Below are positions 1 through 15,200 of a stretch of 64,000 bases of DNA, piece by piece; within the stretch, counting starts at the first letter, position 1; each line of letters begins with the position of its first letter. The position numbers and the translations under genes are program-made. This DNA comes from Porites lobata. Lineage: Eukaryota; Cnidaria; Anthozoa; Scleractinia; Poritidae. A model generated the notes under the pieces. It saw only the letters and a program-made list of their open reading frames with translations. It ran no database searches and was not told where the DNA came from. The DNA lies in assembly GCA_942486035.1 (NCBI GenBank), contig CALNXK010000107.1, positions 669,501 to 733,500 of the forward strand. Direction: 5' to 3'.

Positions 1-287
1 ACCGCGTTCTAAGCCATTTTCAATTTGCCTAAAGGAAAAGAGAAGCCTAAAGGAAGAGATCTTGAGCTGCAAAGATTTGTTAAACCGCGGCTTAAGTTAG
101 GCTTCGTTTAAATAATCGACCCTTAATCTTTACAAATTTGAGTGGATATTTACAGGACAATCTTGACTGATTAATACTCTCCAGGCCCTAAAAATGCAAC
201 AAGATAAGCCCAAGAATTGTAGAGTCGTAAAAATTGATCCGTTCTCTGAAAACGCTTTCTTTTTTTAACTTAGTTACTCCAGTTTAC

Positions 288-3200
288 CTTAAAACCCTGT
301 CTGTAAGCTTTGAACTGCTATGCGTTGCATCCTGTTCATCAACAAAATAGTTCCTCTGAGCTGTCTGTTTTAACAGTACTGTTTTGCTCCTTGCATGAGA
401 CTGATCTTGCTCTACTTGTGTAGGTACAGCAGGGTCCTTAGGACTGTCTTTAGGCACTGTCTCTGGTTCACTTGATCTTCTCAATACAACAGTTTCGCTT
501 CTTATTATAGGCTCTGGCTCCTACATCAAATGAACAAATAAATAACAAAATAAATAAATATGGATTTAGAGGTTGCCAACATCCACATAATGGTTCATCG
601 TCTACCATTCCTAATTAAATTGGAATTTGGAAAAGTCGGGCCACAATTGGTGGGAGACGAGTGCTCTCGCCACTGTGCTACCATTGCTCCTCAAACAAGA
701 AACACTTCTTATCTTACCCTTACAAGAAGTCTATGTTTACCCTTCATCTTCAACATAAAATAACCCAGGGCTGGGATATGTAGCACATACATGAAGTCTA
801 GCGGGTATTTTATACGTAAGCACTTCGAAATCGTGGTATTTCAATAAAGCTTTCCTTTCCATTTCCATTATTTCCAACTACCAAATATATTCTTAGTTAC
901 TTATTGGTGTAGTTGTGTCTACTGGCGGGGAAAAAATCTTGCTTTCGACTTTTTGTCATGGTGTATAACAATCAACCTTAGAGCTACTCAACAATTTCCC
1001 TCTCCACATTGGTGCCAACACATCAGAGCAAAAAACATAACTAATATGTGTTTAAGAGGTAGAGGAACCCATATCACTTGTGATACGAGTTTCCCACGAA
1101 AGGGAACACGTATCACTAGGGAAATGTGTTTACCGAGTAGAGGAACACATATCACTAAAGATATGTGTTTCCCAGTTAGGGGGACACATATCACTAGGAA
1201 TATCCGTTTCCCAGGAAGGGCAACCCAAATCACAAGGGATATATGTTTCCCAGGTAAGGCGAACAAATATCACTGAAATAGGAATATGCGTTTCCTAGGT
1301 AAGGGAACACATATTACTAAGGATATGTGTTTCAAAGGTAGGGAAACACAGATCACTAGGGATATGTGTTTCCCGGGTAGGGGAACACATATCACTAGGG
1401 ATATGTGTTTACCGTGTTTCCCAGGTAGGGGAAGACATATCACTAGGGATATGTGTTTCCCAGGTAGGGGAACACATATCACAAGGGATATGTGTTTCCC
1501 AGGTGGGGGAACACATATCACTAGGGATATGTGTTTCCCAGATAGGGGAACACAGATCACTAGGGATATGTGTTTCCCAGGTGGGGAAACACATATCACT
1601 AGGAATATGTGTTTCCCAGGTGGGGGAACAAATATCACTAGAGATATGTGTTTCCCAGGTGGGGGAACACATATCACTAGGAATATGTGTTTCCCAGGTG
1701 GAGGAACACATATCACTAGGGATATGTTTCCCAGGTAGGGGAACACATATCACTAGGGGTATGTGTTTCCTAGGTAGGGAACACATATCGCTAGGAATAT
1801 GTGTTTCCCAGGAAGGGGAACACATATCACTAAGGATATGCGTTTCCCAGGTAGGGGAACACATATCACTAGGGATATGTGTTTCCCAGGTGGGGGAACA
1901 CATATCACTAGGGACATGTGTTTCTCGGGTAGAGGAACACATATCACTAGGGATATGTGTTTCCCAGGTAGGGGAACACTTATCACTTGGGATATGTGTT
2001 TCCCAGGTGGGAAAAACCCATGTCATTAGAAATATGTGTTTCCCAGGTGGGGGAACACATATCACTAGGGATATGTGTTTCCCAGGTGGGGGAACACATA
2101 TCACTAGGGATATGTGTTTCCGGGGTAGGGGAACACATATCACTAGGGAAATGTGTTTTCCAGGTGGGGGAACACATATCACTAGGGATATGTGTTTCCC
2201 AGGTGGGGGAACACATACCACTAGGGATATGTGTTTCCGAGGTGGGGGAACACATATCACTAGGGATATGTGTTTCCCAGGTGGGGGAACACATATCACT
2301 AGGGATATGTGTTTCCCAGGTAGGGGAACACATATCACTAGGGATATGTGTTTCCCAGGTGGGGGAACACATATCACTAGGGATATGTGTTTCCCAGGTG
2401 GGGGAACACATATCACTAGGGATATGTGTTTCCCAGGTAGGGGAACACATATCACTAGGGATATGTGTTTCCTAGGTAGGGGAACACATATCACTAGGGA
2501 TATGTGTTTCCCAGGTAGGGGAACACATATCACAGATCAGGTTGTTGCAGGTTACGATAACGTTGTTGCGGAAAGTAGAGAGTAATAACAAAATCTGTAC
2601 ATGTGGCGCGTTGTATCGAACCAGGGCAAACTTTTTTTGAAGCAAGTGATGAGAACTCCCGTGAATGGCATGCCTCCCGCATAATTTTATCCAATCAGAA
2701 GTCAGCATTCACCCAACTTGTAACAACCTCATTTGTCAGGGGACAGGTTTAAATGTGGGTGGTAAACGAGTATTGCAGCAATGTTTCGAAAGAATTTTTT
2801 TTGCCGTAGCTTTACAAATGAAAGGCTGGAAACAAAGGCAGCAACTTCTCTCTTATTCTCAATTAGAAAGCCACAGAACAGAAAAAAAAAGTGAAGTTAA
2901 GTTCAAACCTGCGGTACGTCTTTTTCTTCTTCAGCAAGATGCTCTGTGCTTGTGAGATTGATGACTTTGGAGTAATCAAACACTTGGTTCCCGCAGCCCT
3001 AAAGAAAAGCAACAATCAATTTCATAAAACTTCTTACTTGCGCTGTATTATGTAATAACGAAGTATTGCTAGACGCTAGCAAACCTGATAGCTCTTAAAA
3101 TCTACGCTGCAAATACAGTCTCCTCCAGTAAATGGAACGTTATTACTCCGTTTCCCCGGCAGCTCCTAATTCAATAGGGTAAGGATATTCACAGGCCAAT

Positions 3201-6200
3201 GACAGGCCTTGCTGCAAACGATGCAGACGACCCAGGGTTGGAAATAAACCTTGGGCACAGGCGTTTTGGAGCGACGCACGTCAACCGGAAGTGAGACCTT
3301 GTCCATTCTAATGTGCCTTGACGTAACCGAATTTGTATTGCTAAGTGTCTTTACTCGTATAGAGACGACTTGCCTAAAATTCTGGGCAAGACCAAATCGC
3401 CCAAGAACTCAAAATGTGCCTCGCTCAAAACGTCTTAGCTCAAGATTCCTAATAAGGAGTCTTACAGTCCTATATTTTGCTTGGTCTCTATCAGCTTTTG
3501 CTCTATTGTTATCAAGGAGTGTAAATCACCTACCCCTCCCCCTCCCCTACATGTCCACAACGAATTCTTCACTATCTGTCCATCTGGCTCAGTTCTCACC
3601 TTATCAATAACTCCTTCCCATACAAGCTCTCCTCCAACAAATATTCGAACATCCTTAGCTCCTACGTTCAACTCCTGATGGAAGAAATTCATCTGAAAGT
3701 TAGCACATGATAAACTATCAGAAACGTTATCAGATTCTGACGTTAATAGAGTCCTTTCCTACCCTGGGTGCCAGAGACGTTTTTAACGCGGTTTCCGTTT
3801 TCTGTCAAGTCTTTATAGTTACCCGCGCGAAAAGCCTTTCTCGCAGCTTCGGCCTACGGCCGAAGGGCCGAAGATGTGTCGGCCTTCGGCCAACACCGAA
3901 AATACAGAAACCCCTTGTACCCAGGGTAGTCCTCTCCAAACCATGTTTTTCTTTCCGATTCATACGGTATGTCTAGTTCCAACCTCCCAGTGGCACTATA
4001 ACCCTGTGAACCACAAACATTTTTCAATCTGTTGGCAGCCGGTCTACTCACAAAAAATAGGGAGCTTAACCAACGACGACGACGATGGCAGTGAAAAAGT
4101 TGCTAAAAAATAAATTTGCGTCCTTCCAAACTTTATAGAGTCTATTTGGACCCGCTCAATTTGTCAAGTGTAAGCGATTTTTCCTGGAGTTCAATTCTTA
4201 AGGACTTTCACCAGGTTCAAAAAGAGAAAGGAAAATTCGTCATCGTATGTTTACGTCCTCCATAAAACGTCGCTTTAGGAGGTATTTTTACCATAGTCGT
4301 GCAGAGGACATCAAAGAAATGTAGTAACAAGCGTGCTGTTATTTGCGCATAAACCAATTGTTTTTTGACGTTGTCGTTGTCTTCGTAGTTATGGTTGCTT
4401 AAGCTCCCTAATACCTTTCAAGCTGGACAAGGCTTATGGGACTTTTACGAAATGCAGGTTTGATTTGCTTACTCACCTTAATTCCCCTATTATAGTTCCA
4501 TACAGTTATTTTAGAAAGTCCGTGAGACTCAGAACTCAGAGCTGCAGTACTGGGCAAGTGAAAGACTAATTCCACTGGACGCTTGTTTTTGAAGCCACAT
4601 GACCACATATAGCGACCCTTGGTTGTCTAGCAATACAGACAATAGATAAAAGGTTACTTCAGGGCGCTTATTTCACAAATTATCGTTCGCCGCCAAGATA
4701 AAAAGCCGCATTATACTATGCTCGTCTGGCTAAAATGTACAAAGGATGAGTTCTGCTGACTACGCAAGAGATCACTGGCTTTTTTTTAGTTTTAGTTTTT
4801 GCGGGCGACAAGAGGAGACCACAATCCTAATCTCCAGGTTGTTAATACGCATGCGTCGCATGTATGTAGCCAGCATTTCTTTGGACTTCACGCGCGCTTG
4901 GACTTTCTATAAGCACAGCATTAGAACAAAAGCATTTTGAACTTCGATCATTGTCGCCCGCACTCTGAAACCTTTGGTTATTACTAGTTGTTAGACTAAG
5001 TAAATGTTCCTACAAAGGGGCATCTTTCATAAGTCACTCTCCAACTTAGTACTGTTACTTTCAATCTATGTGTAATGCTCAAGCAAATGAAATCTCTCCA
5101 TATTACTTATATCAATATTTTCTGAGCTCTAGATTTACATAATTTCAGAACAAAACTCGTTTGGGGTGTCAACGTGAAGGGAAAAGGTATTAAAAGCCAC
5201 TTTCAGTGGTGTGAAATATTTTTTTGGCGGGGGGAAGGGGAAGGGGGGCGGCTCATAGGAGTTTTGACTGAACCAATGAAAGTTCTGCAATGCGTACCTT
5301 TGTTTTGCCATTGGCCAGGTTACCAAGATCACCCTCCTCTCCATCACACCCTGAGATACTGACATGGTGTCTATCATATGGAATAAGATTCCCTTCTAAA
5401 TCGAAGAACTGGATCTGTGGAATAAAAGAAGTTCAAATAAATTTTGAATCTGAAGAAGAAACTGTGTATAGAGAGTTAACACATGACGTCACGTCAGCCA
5501 TATTGGAGTCCTACAACAACGAAACGGCGGACATTTTGTTGTTCCAAACCAATCCGGTGTAGTTAAACCTTTCCCTGTGTAAAAAGGTTTTTTTTGTTCC
5601 AATAAATTTGCATAGCTGTAGGCCACGTCAGTGAAAACGCTCTATTGTAACATGTTAACAATTCTGTAACGAATATTCACAAGCTAAGTGACCACTTTAC
5701 GTCGGATAGTACCTCAGTTAGCCCAAGATAGTTTGGGTTTCCCCAGTTTGTAAGAATCTCAAAGTAGACGTCTGTTCCTTCATCTTCTTTACTGTCTTCC
5801 GCAGCATCTAAGCTATCAGTTGTGCTGTAATCCTGACAAGAGCAAATGGTCTTGGAATTAGTGGCTTGCAACAACCTTCACTCATCGAAGCCAGCCCCTA
5901 AATAGAGTTATACCCCCATGGCTGGCAAACCTGCATATTCCAAGCATGAGTCCCTACGCCAACGGAAAACGGAAAACTAAACTGACCGCTGACTGACAAC
6001 AAGAGATGGTGCTCCTTGTTACTAAGTGCATTAAATTTTATTTAAGTGCATTCAACGACAACAATGTTGTAATTCCATGGTTCACAGCTTGCTTAATCCA
6101 AAGGTATCATCATCACCACCATTTCGTCAAGCGGGCAACCGGACAGAAAATAGGCCTTCTCTAGGGGTATTTATTCAGATCTCTTTCTTCAAAACAAAAG

Positions 6201-9200
6201 GACCGAAACGTTTTGAAAAACTTCCCGATCAATTTAGGTTTCTGGGAAACTGCCCACCTACTCCTCTCCTAAGTCAACATCAACACTTACTTCTCACTTA
6301 GGGCAAAATGTTGGATTAGGGGAGGGGTAGGTGGGCAATTTCCTAGAAACCTAAATTGATCCAAATTTCCTTTGTTGGTTAATGAACCCTTGGTTAGCTA
6401 AACTGCCCTTTAAACAATTACAATGACCAGAGTAACTAGTATGCATCGACAGTACCTTTGAGTGCTCCACTTCAGATGTGGTTGAAGTTTCCACTGAGGT
6501 AAATAGAACTGTGGCCTTCATAGGTGAAAGTCGTGGCGAGCCAGGTGTTGAACTGGGTCCTTTGAAAGGAGCCTTGCATTCCAGTTTTGCCAAGAGCCCT
6601 ATTAAATGATGCTGTTGTCTACAAGTGAGAATAACAAACAACATTTTGACGGAATCCTGAAAATTTGTGCTTACGGAATCCTGGATCCTGGGATTTGGAA
6701 TCTGGAATACAGCTCAAGGAATGGGAAATCCCACTAGCCCCCTCTACGATGTTATGTTTGTATTAGCCGTCCCTCTCTTTTAGATTATTTACAGTAGATA
6801 GTTTTTACATGAAGTCACGGTGGCAATATTGGTGCAAAAAACAATGAAAAGTATAAAACAAAAATCTGTGGCGATTGGCTCTTTTCTCATGTAAAAAGTT
6901 TCTTTTGTTTTAAGCAATCTGCAGAGCGGCTGACCACGGTAGTGAAAGCGATCTTCGTCTTTACAGTTAAAAAGTCTTCACAGCCTTTAAATTCACTGCT
7001 ACTTGAAATCCATGTTCCGTTTCTTACAAACCTGGCATCCATTTTTCTAACTTTTTCTGTCACAAGAGCAATAGTTTCATCAGTTTTCAGAGGGCAAGAT
7101 GATATTGAGGAAGGCCTTTTAACCTGCGATGATGTAGAGCTCAAGTGCTGCTGCGGAGAAAAGAGGACATTGTTGTTGTTATTTTTTAACGTTTGCTGTT
7201 GTTTTTTTTCAGGTGATCTTTAGGAGGTCCCCTAATGTTTTATGAGATTGTCGGGATCGAGCATCTACCCTTGCAGGCGGCCATCTTGGCTTCAAATATG
7301 CAGAGTCTAGTCTGGTAATGAATATCAAAATCTACTTAGGGGGCCGGGGATGGTTTGAGTCTAGTCTAGTGATGAATATCAAAATCTACTTAGGGGGCCA
7401 GGGATGGTTTAAGTCTAGTCTGGTTATGAATATCATAATCAACTTAGGGGGCCGGGGATGGTTCGAGTCTAGTCTACTAGTGATGAACATCAAAATCTAC
7501 GGTACTTAGGGGGCCGGCGATGATTTGAGTCTAGTCTGGTAATATGAATATCAAAATCTACTTAGGGGACCGGGGATGGTTTGAGTCTAAACTGGCGATG
7601 ATTATCAAAATCTTCTTAGGGGACCAGGGATGGTTTGGGAGGAGGCGATTTTTCTCCTCTCCCTCTTCAGGCCTTCACCTCAGAAAAATCCAGGGGTTTG
7701 CACCCTCCATACATTCAAAACCAGATGGCCGCCCACAATGGGAAGCGCTTGATCTCAACAACCTTACAGAAAGCAAGGAAAATGTGAACAGTCTATACAT
7801 ACATATATTTGTACTTTCTTACCTTTGATCTTTCAGGAGCAGTCTGGGAGCCAGATGCTTTTGATTCTGTAAATTAATGAAATAAACTATATTAATCCAT
7901 TACTTTTGCTAAAAACTTAACTTGACAACCTTCACTGCAACTCTTAGCAGACAAATAGTATTTTAGTCACCAAATTTATTTCTTTTCAACATGGTGACCA
8001 AAATGGTCTCAGGCTGGAAAACTATCATACATGTATCCTGTGCTATATGACAGAGGCAGATGGGACCAAACTCATTAGGGAGGATAAGCATCATGTTTAT
8101 CTCAAACGGCAAATGCGAATTTATGCCATGTGACCAAGTTTCTTCTTTACTTGTTGTTGACTGTTTATTATTTCTACACCTACATTAGTAGTTTCAAACA
8201 ATTTTTTATCCATAAGAATTGTTTTGAGCTGTTTTTATCTGCTCATTTTCTATTTTGAGAAATTCTCAACTTGAATCTGATATATGCTGTTTGCCATATA
8301 CGTGAAGCTTAAACGGTACAGTACAGTTAAAATCCTCCAAGACAGTAAACCTGTTACCATGGAGTTGTACTGGCAAAAACACGGTCGTCCAGTGCAGTGA
8401 AACCACTCTCATCCTGCGTAGATTACTTTTTTGTGCATGAATGATAACATGAGGTAGTGCACTACTACATTGTTTTCTCACCTACTGACTTATTCTCTTC
8501 AGCCATTGCTCTGAAGATCTCTTCTGTATTATCATCCATCTTGTCTGATGAAGGTTTGCTTTTTCTTGTAGCAGATAATGGCCTGCTTTTCTTCTCAGGA
8601 GCTTGCGAAATAAAATAACAAAAAAGTGATATGCGAGATAAAAATACATTGTTATTACAGTAACCACCTGTAAGATGCATTTCTAAAAATACAACAAAAA
8701 GAATGACATCTGAAAATGGTTCAAATCATCCAAACCAGGATTCATGAAATCAAAGTTCAAAACAGTGCTTTCACTTTAATAAGTTCTATGACAGAAAATG
8801 ACAGAACTCAATAGGAAGTGAATTTTTCCGGTGTGGTCAATTTATCGTACATGTACATGTATTTTTCTATGACCAGTAAAGCCAGGCTCAAATGTCTACA
8901 TGAAACGCACAAAACCATGAATACCAGAAATATTTATGGAATGTTATTGTGTTGCGAGGAAAAAGCCGATAAGATGTGAGATAACGCAACTGCAAACAGC
9001 AATGGTAATTAGTTTGTGCTTTTGAGGCTTGCTCACAAGTCCTGAACTTTATTGTGATTGGTCACTCAACAATCAACATTCCTGAAGTTTTTCAGGTGTT
9101 TATGGTTTTCTGAGTTTTACAGAAATAATTTCCTCTGTTTGTGGTATTATTAAGGGTTGTACATGATAACAAATGATAACAAGTATAAGACATTATTATG

Positions 9201-12200
9201 AGCACAAAATTATTATGAGCTGTGTGCTCAAAGTCAAAACAATAAAATGATAGATACTTACTGGATGTTAGGGTCACTTCTGTACATTGTGATTCATTTT
9301 CTAACCTGAGCATGTAGACAAAGGGAATCAATCCAATATTAGTTCCAATATTAGTCACTATGATTTGAATTTAAGATGATGTGGAACACAGAAATACAAA
9401 TTTAAATGAAGAACTTCATTTCTCGCTTCATTCCTTTCACAGGTTAAAATGTACTCAACAATTTGACCTGCTCCCAGCGTATGGATCTTTGCAGCTCTGT
9501 TGGCAGAGCACTGCACCTGGGTTTGAATCCGATTGAAGTTTCGAAAACTGTTTTGAGGTTAATTTGCAAAATACTGTTTACACTAAGGAGTGTAAAAGTG
9601 TTTTTGTTGTCAGGGGAAGTGCAGTTACTGTAATAGAAGCACTAGTCAAAGAATATGACAAGCCTTGCCTTTTTTGTCTTTGTGTGTCTGCAGTCACTCT
9701 ATGATTGGATGACAAAAGCTCTGAATCATACTCATCTGCATTTTTCTTTCGCCTGAAGGGGAAATTAAAAAAAGAAGGATTCAAGCAAGTATGCGGCTAT
9801 AAGGTACAATCTTAAAACAACAGATTTAAACCTACCAGTGGCTTATTAAATGATACCCACTTCATATACACCTTGCTATTGCTGGCAGTAACATCACTTT
9901 GGGCATTTAATGCCCAATGATTAATAATCAATAATTAGTGATGATTAGTGATAATTAGTGATTAATAATAATTAATTAATAATTAGTGATGTTACTTTGA
10001 GCATTTAATGTCCCTAAAAAATAAAACCAGTTAATTTTTATCATAAAAATGAAACAATAATAATCCATACCGTGTTGCTGAGAGGGTCCGTTCTTTTCTT
10101 TTCACTAAAAACAAACAAGCGGGCCTTAGAATTAATTCACACAGCTTATTATTAAAAGTAAGCCTCACCATGACAGAACTACATGTAGACATAGTAAAGG
10201 GTTACTAATACCAGTAACTGTACTGTCAAAACTCTTGTAAGAGACCCCTTAAAATCCCATGAAAAACTCATGTATGCAATAAATAATCCTCAAGGATTAG
10301 CACAGAGGTTTAGTGTACAGTCTTCTGTGTGGGAGGTTCTGAGGTTCTTCCCAAGTGTTTCTACTTCTTTCCTTTCCGTGAAGCTTCAAGAAGTCCTTAA
10401 AACGAGCACTGAATGAGCTAAACGGCTAAATGAGCATGCTATCAGTCTCATGTTTGTCAGTTGTAAAAAGAGTAACTAACATAAAATAAGGACCTTTACC
10501 CTTTAACCCTCTAAGCCCCAATATCCACATACAAATTCTCCAAACTGATCTCCATACATTTCCTTAAAGAATAAGTTGAGAGAATTTGTTCAAAGATCAA
10601 ATAATTTCCCCTTAGGTGATCATTTTATTTATTCTCATAAACTTTTCTTTTAATTATGTATTGAGATTGTTGGGGGAAAAATGATGTTGGTCACTCTTGG
10701 AACTAAAAGGGTTAACCTTAAATAGGCTACTTGCACTAAGAGGTCACGCAACCAATGCTTCCTTCAAACAATGAGTTGGAATCTAGCTGATGCCAAAAAT
10801 TGACGGAGCGCATAAAAATTATCTTAGACTGAAATTTGAGAGGAAACGCATTTAAGGGAGATATTTTATGGCACTTTGATTTTTCAACAAAGTAGTATGA
10901 TTTGTGTTAGCTGTCATGTTGGAGGGCATACTCTTGCCCTCCAACATGGCAGCCAAAACTACTTTTTGCTTCTATCTTGTTAAAACTTTGATAGTTACGC
11001 TGGGATGTGCTGAAAACATTACCACATCATATTTTCAACAATTTCGTTGAAGTTTAAGTGCAAAATTTCTGTTCAAAAAGAGATAATTCATAGTTTTAAA
11101 AACCACATTTTGGTCACGTGATCAGCTATGAACTTACTTATTTTAAGAAAATGGTGCGGGTTTGAAAAAACTAAGTCACTACTATTAATTTTGTTTAAGA
11201 TATGACCCACTAATGGTTTTTTGAAGGCAAAATCATATAACTTTCATTTTCATAAAAATGATGTCACATGACCTCTTAGTGCAAATGGCCTATTGAGACT
11301 CATCAAGCAGACTGACCTGTAGAGGATGAAAAGCTAAGAACAACCAAATCCTCAGCATGGGTTTCTGGAACATTACTGTACTTTTGACTTCTATGTTTTC
11401 TCTCACCCTCCCTGACTTCAGGAGCCACAGACACACTCTTAGTCTTCTCGGATTGGCTGTGTTTACCCTGAACATGGTTTACCACAACATCAGAAGGTCT
11501 GTGATTACTTCTTGAAATACTTGATGGCCTTAAATTTGTATCTTCTAAACCAGAACTATTGAGTAAAGGACTGTCGACTTTCTGACTTCTGGCACCGGGT
11601 GTGCTTGTCAACTGTGGAAGCCTTTCAAGTGCAGCAGCATTATGAAGATTCAAACTGTCATTGGCTCCTTCTAACTCTTCTTCAATTTCACAATCATCAT
11701 CATCGTCAGAGCTGTCATTGTTGTTAGTCTTTGTTTGTTCTTTATTATCTTGATCTAATCTCTGAAAACGACACATTAACAGGATAAAGCAAAAATTTCT
11801 TTTCCCATAATTAAATTACCAGTATATTATTTTTAGTATGTCTGCACAGGAATGGCTGAGATAAGTAAATAAAAGGATAACTATAACGCCCATAGATTCA
11901 GAAGGGACCAGGCTCTTTGGGGAAGAACTATATAATGAGATGCATTCATTTGGCATACTAAACTCTCACCCAATTTAATCCCAGGACAGATCTATAATAC
12001 ATCACCAGCGTAAAAAGACCAAGCTAAGGTATGTAATTTAAATTGATTGCTCTTCTAGAGATATCTTGTTGGCCTCAGGAAAGATGACTGTATTCTTCAC
12101 AGTGTTGCATACCTTTCTAGCTGCCTCTATGCTTTCTCTTATGGACTCATCAGCTTCTAAAGATTTTCGCAGTGTCTGTGGAAAAAAAAAAGATGTCACA

Positions 12201-15200
12201 AAACAGACTTTACAGTCTTAATGAAAGACGTCCTTATGCTATGAACAAAAACCCTATACCAATTTCAAAATAACAGAGTGACAGTGTATTAATTCTTAAG
12301 AGGTGAACAATTTTGCAACAACTTTTCTTACTGAAACAATTAAATTTTTAATACTGTGCACAGAAACAGATGTAAAATATTGTATGCTGTGGTCACAAAA
12401 AAGATCTGTTGGACCAAAGAATGCACTGTAGTTTTATGCTTTTTATACCTCAACATCATTAAAACTCAAGGCAAGTTCATCCACTTCATTATCATCATCA
12501 TCATCATTATCATCATCATCGTCTTCATAATCCAGACCTTTATTTTCAGGGCCACTAAGATTACCGTCATCCTAGAAAAGGAGGAAATATAGTTACAAGT
12601 AAAATAACATAGTGAGAAAAACTCTCAAAAATAAAATATCACTTCTGAGAGTTTGACAAGCAATCTAAGTGCCCTATAGTGATAAGGGCCACTTCATTAA
12701 ATAATGCATAACCTCCATTTGCAATGATTAATACCTGGTCTGAAGCACTGTCACTGTCATCCACAGCAACTGATTCAAAATCTTCACTGTATTTACCAGT
12801 TAGCCTCCCTAGAACCAGACACAAGATATGAGTTGAAATGCTGAGTAGTCATACTGTGTTGCCAGATCACTTCAGATCTTAAAGCATTGCACAAAACTTG
12901 TGTTCATGGTCCCCTGCTCCTGCTCAGCAGTTGGAAGGTGTAGATGATGATAATGATGATGATGATGATTATTATTATTTTGCAAAGCTTACAGACCTTT
13001 TAAGAACAGTTGTAACAATTGATAGCATTGTTTCAGATACAGTCAATCTCGGCCTTACATGACCTTAACAATAATATTATTTATGTAAGATGACCCTTAT
13101 TTTAAAGACTGTGCCTATCTGGGATGGAAAGTTATAAAGTTATAATCCTACCAAGCTTAACATACACTCTGTATCTCATGTAATAGGTGAGCATGATCAT
13201 TCTTATGACCACCATAGTGCCTTAGCTAATAGTTTGTACTTCCCATGTTTAGTTTTATACCATACATTTAATGATCAAAAATCTCTAATCATAACATTAT
13301 TACCTGGTGCTCTTAGTTTTACTTTCTTTCCTTCATCAGTTCTTATTTGTATTGAATCCTTTAAAGAGAAGAGAAAGTGTACGTGTGTTATTTGAAGAAT
13401 CAACAAAACCAATAAATAACAAACAATGAGGAGGTATAAAAAAAAAAACAGATAAAAAACGTTGCATCATTTTCATTAAATGGACAAAATCATAAACTGA
13501 TCCAAAAATAAGCGAGATTATTCTAGAGTAAAGCTATCAAGTGACAATAAAAACATGGTTGACAAAGGAATAACAGCACCCCACCCCCCTCAACCCTGAT
13601 AACCATTCAGTCCAGAAACAATAGAGAGGAGCGGTCATTACGTCAAAATGCCATGATAGCAAAATTTCTGGATCCAAACAAACCACAGTCCTACAAATAC
13701 GGCAGAAAAAAATTGACATGTATGACTTTGTGCATGATTGCACTCGGGAACAACATTTTTCTTCCATCGTTCAACAATGCAAATGCCGTCTCTGTCAAGA
13801 AAGATCGTTGAGATCTAGGGGCGAGTTGTTCAAAGCTGGGTTAAGATAACCCAGGGTTAGTGCAAAATTTGGATTCAAATTTGAAAGCTTAAAAAGCATT
13901 TCAGTTTTAATTGTTTTTGTCAACAAGTTAATGATTGGAATCTCTAAAATTATCCAAGGCAATGCACAAGAAAAAGAAACCCAGGTTAAGTGCCAATCGG
14001 CCTTCAAACAACTAGGCCCAGGAATTTTGCTACCATGGTAACATGACATCACACTTCTCCTCTCTATAAAAATAGATGACCTGCCAGGTGAGTAGGTAGA
14101 AAAACAAAATGATTATTTCTATACCCCACTCAATATAAGACAGACTTCAGAATTAACAATAAATTGAGCATTGAAAGGAAATGAACATAGACAACACTTA
14201 CATAATTCCAACCTTTGCGGGAGGTTGGAGTTTGATCAGGAGCTGTTTTTATCCGGGAATTCCTGTGGTAATTAAAATATGTTAAAACATTAAGAGTATA
14301 AATGGATGTAAGAAAACCCAATGTCTATAAATTCTAGCTGAAAAGTAACTAAGTAACAAAATTAAAATTGAACAATTACATGAAACTAAAACAACACACC
14401 TCGCTTCTGCTTCTTTTTCTAACGCCTGCAGTTCATGTTGAAGCAGCTTCTTTCTTTCACGATATGCATCTACAAAAAAGAAAGAGACACCCAGTCAAAA
14501 GCTGCAGAAGTGTTAGCAATGCAATCTAAGAAGAACCGAGGGCATGATCACCAAAATGAACCCTCTTCAGCTGCTAATCTCCCTTCTCAAATTCCTTGAT
14601 AAAAAGAACTTAGGGAGCAAGTAAAGCCAAATATCTGTAATGACAGACTTCAGTTCTGTTAAATTAAAGTAAAGTATTAAAAGTAAAGACTTTTTTGGTT
14701 ATTGACATTAAGAGTCAAAGGGTAAAATCTAAGGGTTGCTATGATGACAAGAAAAACAATACCACCGCTTAAAGTCTCTTAGTTATTAAAGTCACACTTC
14801 TACTACAAAAAGTGTACTCACTGAGAGTAGCAAAGTAGCATGGCAAATTCCCAGATTGCTCTGCTACAGCTTAGCAGACTAGTTATGTGCTTGCAAACCA
14901 AAAAATGGAAAATTTGACATAAGGTCAAGAGTCACTATCTTAAGGTATTTTCCCCTTCACATTAAAGAACTGTAGCTTGCTGAAAGCACAAGATGTCAGT
15001 CTTGTTTGCAAAAGAGAGTATTTGAGGAGCTCTTCATGCCCTGGCTGATCATGCAAACTACACTGTACATAAATTATGCAACAGGTCATTTCCAAGTTCT
15101 AAGAGCCCTCACTTTCAAAATGAGGCTAAGTGCAAAACTTTGTTGAGAAAATGAGTTTTATTTTCATGACAATAAAAAACAATTTTCATATCAATGGCTT

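Noticed and set aside
1044..2536. CRISPR-like array
   Set aside because: Units are contiguous with no unique spacers and the context is a eukaryotic intron.
1080..2585. Long open frames on both strands rich in GEHISLGICVSQV or ETHIPSDMCSPTW repeats
   Set aside because: They are by-products of a 39-bp tandem repeat whose length is a multiple of three; all frames are open and the array is intronic to KATNIP.
3900..4051. Open frame with GRLELDIPYESERKTWFGED as an extra KATNIP exon
   Set aside because: It lies partly in a MITE, and exon 21 joins exon 22 in phase and in agreement with the family order (WNYN ... ELNVGAKDVRI), leaving no place for it.
7318..7650. Open frame with repeated MNIKIYLGGRGWF
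   Set aside because: Translation of the 54-bp minisatellite in a KATNIP intron.
9480..9535. tRNA gene
   Set aside because: Has A/B-box-like blocks but no complete cloverleaf; better explained as a SINE head.
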